From contig JAEWEI010000289.1 in the NCBI GenBank assembly GCA_023389545.1, positions 1 through 5,467 of the forward strand: a DNA stretch of 5,467 nucleotides, written 5' to 3'. This document shows, in pieces, positions 1-4,412 of the stretch. The DNA comes from Actinomycetes bacterium. GTDB taxonomy: Bacteria > Actinomycetota > Actinomycetes > Actinomycetales > Cellulomonadaceae. Position 1 is the stretch's first letter, and each line of letters opens with the position of its first letter. Position numbers and translations under genes: made by a program. The notes beneath the pieces are model-generated. The model was not told the DNA's origin, did no database searches, and saw only the letters and a program-made list of their open reading frames with translations.

Positions 1-21
1 GACGAGACGAAAGAGAGCTAG
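1..21 (+). CDS. probable C-terminal tail of YceD/DUF177 family protein (partial)
   Basis: Frame 1 reads six codons (DETKES) and then a TAG at 19-21, two nucleotides before the rpmF start. A charged C-terminal tail ending just before rpmF is what is expected of the DUF177/YceD protein that commonly precedes rpmF in actinobacteria. Only the last few codons are in the window, so no domain can be seen and the assignment rests on known gene order. The open frame could also be chance. Confidence 0.42.
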
Positions 22-23
22 CC

Positions 24-221
24 GTGGCTGTTCCGAAGCGCAAGATGTCGCGCAGCAACACCCGTGCGCGTCGGTCGCAGTGGAAGACCACTGCCACGAC
101 GCTCATGACCTGCCCCCAGTGCAAGGCTGACAAGCAGCCGCACATCGCCTGCCCGTCGTGCGGTGCGTACAACAACCGTCGCTACGCCGAGGCGGTCCGC
201 ACCGAGCACGAGGCACGCTGA
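24..221 (+). CDS. rpmF: 50S ribosomal protein L32 (zinc-ribbon, C+ form)
   Basis: This 65-residue protein is a small structural component of the large ribosomal subunit. The start is GTG at 24, preceded by a purine-rich AAAGAGAG at 10-17 that can serve as the ribosome binding site. The N-terminus ([17 protein letters not shown]) is the basic rRNA-binding tail of L32, with the conserved W20 K21 after it. A CxxC-x9-CxxC zinc ribbon follows (C30, C33, C43, C46), so this is the zinc-binding C+ paralogue. Many actinobacteria also carry a zinc-free C- copy under Zur control, which is not in this window. It lies directly ahead of rnc, a common actinobacterial order, and is probably co-transcribed with it. 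Length and sequence are normal for the family and nothing looks broken. Confidence 0.97.
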   Translation: MAVPKRKMSRSNTRARRSQWKTTATTLMTCPQCKADKQPHIACPSCGAYNNRRYAEAVRTEHEAR

Positions 222-238
222 CGGTCTTTCGACCGTTG
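219..238 (+). promoter_or_regulatory. intercistronic hairpin between rpmF and rnc
   Basis: ACGGTC (221-226) pairs perfectly with GACCGT (231-236) around a TTTC loop. Two further G-U pairs (220/237 and 219/238) can extend the stem into the rpmF stop codon. There is no T-run, so it is not a classical terminator. It could be a weak attenuator, a 3'-end stabiliser for the abundant rpmF message, or an RNA-processing site. The pairing is seen directly; the role is inferred. Confidence 0.45.
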
Positions 239-279
239 AGAAGCATCATGCTGCGCACGCGCCGTCCACTGACCTGGTC

Positions 280-987
280 ATGACCGACGCGGCCACACAG
301 CTCATCGAGAAGCTCGGGGTCCATCTGGACCCCGAGCTTCTTGTGCTGGCGCTCACCCACAGGTCCTTCGCCCATGAGGCGGGGGGCATCCCGACCAACG
401 AGCGCCTGGAGTTCCTCGGGGACACGGAGCTCGGGCTCGTCGTGACAGAGACGCTGTACCGCACGCATCCCGGGCTCTCCGAGGGGGAGCTGGCGAAGAT
501 GCGCGCTGCGACCGTCTCCCAGCGCGCCCTCGCGACAGTCGCCCGAGAGCTCGACCTCGGCGCCTACGTGCTGCTCGGCAAGGGCGAGCTGGCGACCGGG
601 GGCAGCGACAAGGACTCGATCCTGTCCGACACCCTCGAGGCGATCTTCGGCGCCGTGTACCTTGCCCACGGGCTGGAGGAGGCTCGCGGAGTCGTGCTGC
701 GGCTGGTGGGGCCGACGCTGACCGCCGCCGCGGACCTGGGCGCCGGGCTCGACTGGAAGACCAGCCTGCAGGAGCTCGCCGCCGAGCTGGGCCTGGGCGC
801 CCCGGTCTACGAGGTGGTCGGCGAAGGCCCCGACCATGCGCGCATCTTCACCGCGCACGCGATCGTCGGCGGGGAGCCGCGGGGGACCGGCACCGGCCCC
901 GCGAAGAAGCTCGCCGAGCAGGAGGCCGCCGCGAACGCCTACCGCGCGCTCGACGTGGCGCCACGCTCCACAGCCCCCTCGGCCTGA
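280..987 (+). CDS. rnc: ribonuclease III
   Basis: RNase III cleaves double-stranded RNA in rRNA precursor maturation and mRNA turnover. From ATG 280 the protein has 235 residues, normal for the family. Residues 5-150 form the nuclease domain with the signature NERLEFLGD. The Mg2+-binding acidic residues E44, D48, D117 and E120 are all present ([13 protein letters not shown] carries the last two). Residues 158-225 are a double-stranded-RNA-binding domain with the expected DWKTSLQE opening, GPDHARIF strand and K209 K210 before [13 protein letters not shown] 280 is the only convincing in-frame start. An in-frame GTG at 163 would overlap rpmF by 59 nt and add 39 residues with no family resemblance. 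No Shine-Dalgarno precedes 280, but a tiny frame from ATG 248 ends there in an ATGA overlap, so coupled initiation is possible. Odd points: T49-E50 after the signature aspartate where a small residue plus Val is usual, and a strong coding-region hairpin at 306-343. mutM starts 12 nt downstream. Confidence 0.96.
   Translation: MTDAATQLIEKLGVHLDPELLVLALTHRSFAHEAGGIPTNERLEFLGDTELGLVVTETLYRTHPGLSEGELAKMRAATVSQRALATVARELDLGAYVLLGKGELATGGSDKDSILSDTLEAIFGAVYLAHGLEEARGVVLRLVGPTLTAAADLGAGLDWKTSLQELAAELGLGAPVYEVVGEGPDHARIFTAHAIVGGEPRGTGTGPAKKLAEQEAAANAYRALDVAPRSTAPSA
306..343 (+). promoter_or_regulatory. 17-pair stem-loop inside the rnc 5' coding region, candidate RNase III autoregulatory site
   Basis: The arms GAAGCTCGGGGTCC (309-322) and GGACCCCGAGCTTC (327-340) are exact reverse complements around an ATCT loop (323-326). 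The stem extends outward by A308-U341, a G307-U342 wobble and C306-G343, giving 17 consecutive pairs. It spans codons 9-22 of rnc. A perfect stem this long is far beyond chance in ordinary coding DNA. Long uninterrupted duplex is what RNase III recognises. E. coli rnc is known to be controlled by cleavage of a hairpin in its own 5' leader, and Streptomyces coelicolor AbsB (RNase III) is reported to cleave stem-loops in its own polycistronic transcript. Autoregulation here is inferred from those precedents; reduced ribosome access near the start codon is an alternative. Confidence 0.6.
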
Positions 988-999
988 TTCGAGCCGGCC

Positions 1000-1926
1000 A
1001 TGCCAGAGCTGCCTGAGGTCGAGACCGTCAGGGACGGGCTTGAGCGGCACGTGGTCGGACGCGTCGTCACCGAGGTCGAGGTGCGGCGCGACTACAGCGT
1101 GCGCCGGCACGAGGGCGGGCCGCTCGATTTCGCGGGCCGGCTCCGGGGCCGCCGCCTCGACGCCGCCGCGCGTCGGGGCAAGTTCCTCTGGCTGCTGCTG
1201 GACGCCCCCGACACGGAGTTGCCCGACGCGGCGCTGATGGCGCACCTCGGCATGAGCGGGCAGTTGCTCGTGCGCAGCACCCCGGACGACGCACGCGCCG
1301 CCGAGCCGCATCCGCACCTGCGGGTGCGGCTGTGGCTGGACGACGGCGGCGCCCTGGACTTCGTCGACCAGCGCACCTTCGGGCACCTGTCAGTGGCCGA
1401 GCTCGCGCCCACCCCCGACGGCGCGCCCGGGGGCGCCGGGTCGCCGCTGCCGCTGGCGCCCGCGCCGGTTGCCCACATCGGCCGGGACCTGCTCGACCCT
1501 GCCCTCGACCGCGACGCGCTCGTGGCCCGCATCCGCCAGCGCAAGACGGGTCTCAAACGTGCGCTGCTCGACCAGACGCTCGCGTCGGGGGTGGGCAACA
1601 TCTACGCCGACGAGGGGCTGTGGCGGGCCCGGCTCCACTACGCGCGCCCGACCGACACGCTCCGACGCTCCGAGGTCGAGCGCGCCCTCGACGGCGCCAC
1701 CGACGTCATGCGGGAGGCGCTCGCGCAGGGCGGCACCAGCTTCGACGCGCTGTACGTCAACGTGAACGGGGCCTCGGGGTACTTCGACCGGTCGCTGGCG
1801 GTGTACGGCCAGGAGGGCCGCGCGTGCCCGCGCTGCGGGAGCCCGGTGCGGCGCGACGCCTTCATGAACAGGTCGTCGTACACCTGCCCGGTCTGCCAGC
1901 CCCGGCCCCGCAACGGCCGCTGGTAG
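1000..1926 (+). CDS. mutM: formamidopyrimidine-DNA glycosylase (Fpg/MutM)
   Basis: This bifunctional base-excision repair enzyme removes 8-oxoguanine and formamidopyrimidines and nicks the abasic site. The mature protein would begin [13 protein letters not shown] after Met removal, exposing the catalytic Pro (P2) with E3. K61 in the RRGKFLW motif matches the conserved DNA-contacting lysine. M85 (HLGMSG) and R125/F127 (DQRTFG) match the void-filling triad of bacterial MutM. The helix-two-turn-helix GVGNIYADE lies at 197-205 with N200. A C-terminal zinc finger uses C276, C279, C296 and C299, with R291 in NRSSYTC. At 308 residues it is somewhat longer than the usual 270-290, largely from a Pro/Gly/Ala-rich linker at about 137-157 between the two domains. 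It starts 12 nt after rnc with only a weak GAG upstream, so it is probably read from the rnc message. All catalytic and metal residues are intact. Confidence 0.97.
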   Translation: MPELPEVETVRDGLERHVVGRVVTEVEVRRDYSVRRHEGGPLDFAGRLRGRRLDAAARRGKFLWLLLDAPDTELPDAALMAHLGMSGQLLVRSTPDDARAAEPHPHLRVRLWLDDGGALDFVDQRTFGHLSVAELAPTPDGAPGGAGSPLPLAPAPVAHIGRDLLDPALDRDALVARIRQRKTGLKRALLDQTLASGVGNIYADEGLWRARLHYARPTDTLRRSEVERALDGATDVMREALAQGGTSFDALYVNVNGASGYFDRSLAVYGQEGRACPRCGSPVRRDAFMNRSSYTCPVCQPRPRNGRW

Positions 1927-1990
1927 CGGCTCGCCCGGGCGAACCCCGTCCGATCGGTGGGTCCGGCCGGGAAGCGCGCGTGTCCCTGGA

Positions 1991-2002
1991 TACGATGAGG
2001 TG
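1991..2002 (+). promoter_or_regulatory. -10 element of a probable leaderless promoter for the response regulator
   Basis: TACGAT (1991-1996) is a good actinobacterial -10 hexamer of the TANNNT type. Five nucleotides later comes the GTG at 2002, the distance at which transcription normally starts, so the first transcribed base could be the first base of the start codon. No clear TTGACA-like -35 stands 16-18 nt upstream. No Shine-Dalgarno fits GTG 2002 well (GAGG at 1997-2000 lies too close). Leaderless messages of this layout are common in actinobacteria; the start site itself is inferred. Confidence 0.6.
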
Positions 2003-2682
2003 TGCCCCCCACGAATCCCGCATCGAAGCCCGAACGCAGCGGCCCCATCACCGTGATGATCGTCGACGACCATGAGGTCGTGCGGCGTGGCATCGCGGAG
2101 GTCGTGGAGCGCGCTGAAGGCATGACAGTGATCGCCGAGGCCGGCTCGGTGGCCGACGGTGTGCGCCGCGCCGCGCTGGTCCAGCCACAGATCCTGCTGG
2201 TCGACCTGCAGCTCCCGGACGGCACCGGCATCGACCTCATCACCGCGGTCCGCAAGCTGCACCCCGAGGCGCGCGCCATCGTGCTCACGTCCTTCGATGA
2301 CGACGACGCGCTCACGGCGGCGCTCGAGGCAGGCGCGTCGGCGTACCTGCTCAAGAGCGTGCGTGGCGCGGAGATCACCGAGGTGGTGCGCGCGGTCGCC
2401 GCCGGTCGGACGCTGCTCGACGAGCGGACCGTCACGCGTCGCCGCGCCGGTCACGACGACCCGACGGAGAACCTCACCCCCAGCGAGATGAAGGTGCTCG
2501 ACCTCATCGGCGAGGGCCTGTCCAACCGCGAGATCGCCGAGCGGCTCGGGGTCGCGGAGAAGACCGTCAAGAACCACATCTCGTCGCTGCTCGCCAAGAT
2601 GGGCCTGCAGCGCCGCACGCAGGTCGCCGCGTGGGTCTCGGCCCGCAAGCACAGCGGCTGGCGCGCCGAGACCGGCCGCTGA
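2002..2682 (+). CDS. DevR/DosR-like response regulator (NarL/LuxR family)
   Basis: This 226-residue two-component transcription regulator has a receiver domain at about 15-135. It shows the acidic pair D22 D23 (VMIVDDHEVVRRG), phospho-acceptor D68 (ILLVDLQLPDG), T96 and K118 (YLLKS). A LuxR/GerE helix-turn-helix follows at about 157-216 (LTPSEMKVLDLIGEGLSNREIAERLGVAEKTVKNHIS, shown here only as a landmark: L158 to S194). The wording closely tracks mycobacterial DevR/DosR (VDDHEVVRRG, EAGSVA, AGRTLLD, AEKTVKN, LLAKMG, RRTQ), though no alignment was run. Recognition-helix residues K187, K190 and N191 match those I recall as DNA contacts in DosR. The GTG start gives a 14-residue N-terminal extension; later in-frame GTG 2053 or ATG 2056 would clip the first receiver strand. 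It has its own promoter 75 nt after mutM and faces the histidine kinase gene tail to tail, its likely partner. Confidence 0.93.
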   Translation: MPPTNPASKPERSGPITVMIVDDHEVVRRGIAEVVERAEGMTVIAEAGSVADGVRRAALVQPQILLVDLQLPDGTGIDLITAVRKLHPEARAIVLTSFDDDDALTAALEAGASAYLLKSVRGAEITEVVRAVAAGRTLLDERTVTRRRAGHDDPTENLTPSEMKVLDLIGEGLSNREIAERLGVAEKTVKNHISSLLAKMGLQRRTQVAAWVSARKHSGWRAETGR

Positions 2683-2683
2683 G

Positions 2684-2701
2684 GCCGCTGCCGGGAGCGG
2701 C
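2684..2701 (+). terminator. short hairpin just after the response regulator stop codon
   Basis: GCCGCT (2684-2689) pairs with AGCGGC (2696-2701) around a six-base loop, starting two bases after the TGA at 2680-2682. There is no T-tract, which is usual for high-GC organisms. It is weak alone but stands immediately before the stronger 2704-2731 hairpin, so the two may act in tandem on the regulator transcript. Confidence 0.4.
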
Positions 2702-2703
2702 TG

Positions 2704-2731
2704 GCTGGTCAGCCCAGCGGGGCTGACCAGC
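2704..2731. terminator. bidirectional hairpin terminator between convergent genes
   Basis: CTGGTCAGCCC (2705-2715) and GGGCTGACCAG (2720-2730) are exact reverse complements around a four-base loop (2716-2719). One more G-C pair (2704/2731) makes 12 pairs. It lies 21 nt past the response regulator stop on the + strand. On the - strand it covers the last codons and the TGA (2711-2709) of the histidine kinase. A single symmetrical stem at a convergent junction is the expected form of a shared terminator. No U-run follows on either strand, so it would be of the T-less type often proposed for actinobacteria. Confidence 0.65.
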
Positions 2732-4412
2732 TCAGCAGCGTGCCCTCACCGCTCGGTGAGACCCCCAGGCTGAACGACCCGCCGTGCTGGCGCGCGCGGG
2801 CCGCCAGGTTGCCGGTGCCCGAACGGCGGTCGCGCACGGGAGGCAGGCCCGAGCCGTTGTCCTCCACCTCCACCAGCACGGAGCCGGTGGGGCCGGCGCC
2901 GCGCACCGCCACCCGCACCGTGACGCCCGAGGCGTGCGCGTGCCGGGCCGCGTTGGCCAGGCCCTCGCGCACCACAGCGACGACGTCGTCGGTGAGGTCG
3001 GCGCCGACGCGCGCGTCGAGCTGGTCGGCCTCCAGGTAGTCGCCGTCCGGAACCGTCGCGTCGTCCAACGAGACCACCAGCGACGGGGCGAAGCCCAACC
3101 CGGTGCGGGCCAGGCTGGCCTCGCGGCGCAGCCGCTCGACAAGGCCGGTGGCGGCGTCGGGGTCGCGCAGCGCGTACACGATCTGCCGGATCTGGCGCAC
3201 GGACCCGTCGACGTTGTCCAGCGCCTCCTCGACGATGCTGGTCAACTCGCTCGGGTCGACGCCGCGGGCCGCGCGCCGGCGCACAGTCTCGAGCTGCATG
3301 CCGGTGGCGAAGAGCTGCTGGATCGCCAGGTCATGCAGGTCCCGGGCGATCCGCTCCCGCTCGTCGAGCAGTGCGGCGACGTCCTGCGCATGCCGGGCCT
3401 CGGCGAGCACGAACGCCAGGGCGGCTTGGGACGCGAACGACTCCGCCTTCACGAGGTCGCTGGGGTCGAACGGCGGGCTGCCGATCCGGCGCAGCAGGAT
3501 CAGGACGCCGACGCCCCGCCCTGACGTCTGCAGGGGGGCGAACAGCGCCGGGCCGAATGCCCGCATCGGCACGACGCGCACGACGCGCGACCTCGACAAC
3601 GACTCGACGAGCAGGCCACGGCCCTCGGTCATCACCGACCAGGAGCGGCCGTCGCGCGGCATCACCTCGCCGATCAAGCTGTCCGCGTTGTGCCCGTCGG
3701 CGAGCTCGATCATCAGCTCGCCGCCCATGCCGGGCAGCGCCAGCGCGGCAGTGTCGGCGTCGGCGACCTCGCGGGCGGTCGCCGCGATGTGGGCCAGGGC
3801 GTCCTCCTCGTCGACGCCCGAGAGCAGCATGGTGGTGATGTCCTGGCCGGCACGCAGCCAGTGCTCGCGCTGGGCCGCCTCGGTGTACAGCTGGGCGTTG
3901 GCGACGGCGACGCCCGCGGCGGCGGCCAATGCGACGACCACCGAGGCGTCGTGCTCGGTGAAGCCGCCGGGCTTGTCGGAGAGGTAGAGGTAGCCGTACA
4001 CCTGCTCGCGCACGCGCACGGCGGCGCCCAGGAACGAGCCCATCGGGGGGTGCCCGGCTGGGAACCCCTCGAACGCCGGGTGCTGGGTGAGGTCGTCGAG
4101 CAGGAGCACGCCGTCGGCCGGGATGCGGCTGAGCACCCCGATCTTGTGCGGCGGGTGGCCGAGCATGGCCGCGATGGCGGCGGGGACGCCGGTCTGCACG
4201 AACGTCGTGGAGGCGCCGCGCTTGTCGAGCACGTTGATCGCGCCGTAAGGGGCGCCGGTGAGATCGGCGCACAGGTGCACGAACCGCTCGAGCACACCGG
4301 TGAGGTCGAGGTCGCTGGCCACCGACAGCACGGCGTTGAGCAGCTCGGTCAGACCGTCGCCGGTGGGGGCCTCCTCCACCGCGGCGCCACCGCTGGTCGG
4401 GCGGTCGGTCAT
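2709..4412 (-). CDS. GAF-domain sensor histidine kinase, DevS/DosT-like candidate haem sensor
   Basis: This 567-residue soluble kinase has no evident membrane segment. The order is a short N-terminus, GAF-A (about 36-176), GAF-B (about 203-338), a HisKA_3 dimerisation helix with phospho-acceptor H360 (RIARDLHDLAIQQLF), and an HATPase domain (about 475-566) with N487 (N box), D518-N519-G520 (G1) and GTGNL at 532-536 (G2). GAF-A reads GHPPMGSFLG, then YLYLSDK. H121 in HPPM and Y143, 22 residues later, fall exactly where DevS has its proximal haem ligand H149 and distal Y171. This supports a haem-based O2/NO/CO or redox sensor, but related actinobacterial GAF kinases carry the HPPM motif with no haem shown, so binding is a prediction. 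The catalytic linker has an acidic stretch (about 450-470) longer than in DevS. The ATG overlaps the cydC-like stop (ATGA) and has a strong Shine-Dalgarno. The probable partner is the convergent DevR-like regulator. Confidence 0.92.
   Translation of the reverse strand: MTDRPTSGGAAVEEAPTGDGLTELLNAVLSVASDLDLTGVLERFVHLCADLTGAPYGAINVLDKRGASTTFVQTGVPAAIAAMLGHPPHKIGVLSRIPADGVLLLDDLTQHPAFEGFPAGHPPMGSFLGAAVRVREQVYGYLYLSDKPGGFTEHDASVVVALAAAAGVAVANAQLYTEAAQREHWLRAGQDITTMLLSGVDEEDALAHIAATAREVADADTAALALPGMGGELMIELADGHNADSLIGEVMPRDGRSWSVMTEGRGLLVESLSRSRVVRVVPMRAFGPALFAPLQTSGRGVGVLILLRRIGSPPFDPSDLVKAESFASQAALAFVLAEARHAQDVAALLDERERIARDLHDLAIQQLFATGMQLETVRRRAARGVDPSELTSIVEEALDNVDGSVRQIRQIVYALRDPDAATGLVERLRREASLARTGLGFAPSLVVSLDDATVPDGDYLEADQLDARVGADLTDDVVAVVREGLANAARHAHASGVTVRVAVRGAGPTGSVLVEVEDNGSGLPPVRDRRSGTGNLAARARQHGGSFSLGVSPSGEGTLLSWSAPLG

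Noticed and set aside
163..279. In-frame GTG at 163 as the rnc start
   Set aside because: It would overlap rpmF by 59 nt and add 39 residues unlike any RNase III N-terminus; homology begins just after ATG 280.
954..965. 12-base palindrome near the rnc 3' end
   Set aside because: Too short and loopless to be a terminator, and it is inside the coding region with mutM immediately downstream.
1312..1329. Seven-pair hairpin inside mutM
   Set aside because: Short stem of a kind expected by chance in GC-rich coding DNA; no supporting context.
103..1386. Long open frame on the - strand opposite rpmF, rnc and mutM
   Set aside because: It is the antisense shadow of three well-recognised genes in GC-rich DNA, with low-complexity Arg/Gly/Ala composition and no domain.
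1931..1957. Small palindromes (TCGCCCGGGCGA and CCGATCGG) after mutM
   Set aside because: They could hint at a weak terminator or operator, but each is short and overlaps simple GC repeats; not enough to annotate.
1332..2075. Long + strand frame overlapping mutM and the regulator start
   Set aside because: Arg/Pro/Ala-rich translation with no motif, out of frame with intact mutM; a GC-bias artefact.
3005..3018. 14-base palindrome CGACGCGCGCGTCG
   Set aside because: Alternating CG in coding sequence of a very GC-rich genome; no loop and no regulatory context.
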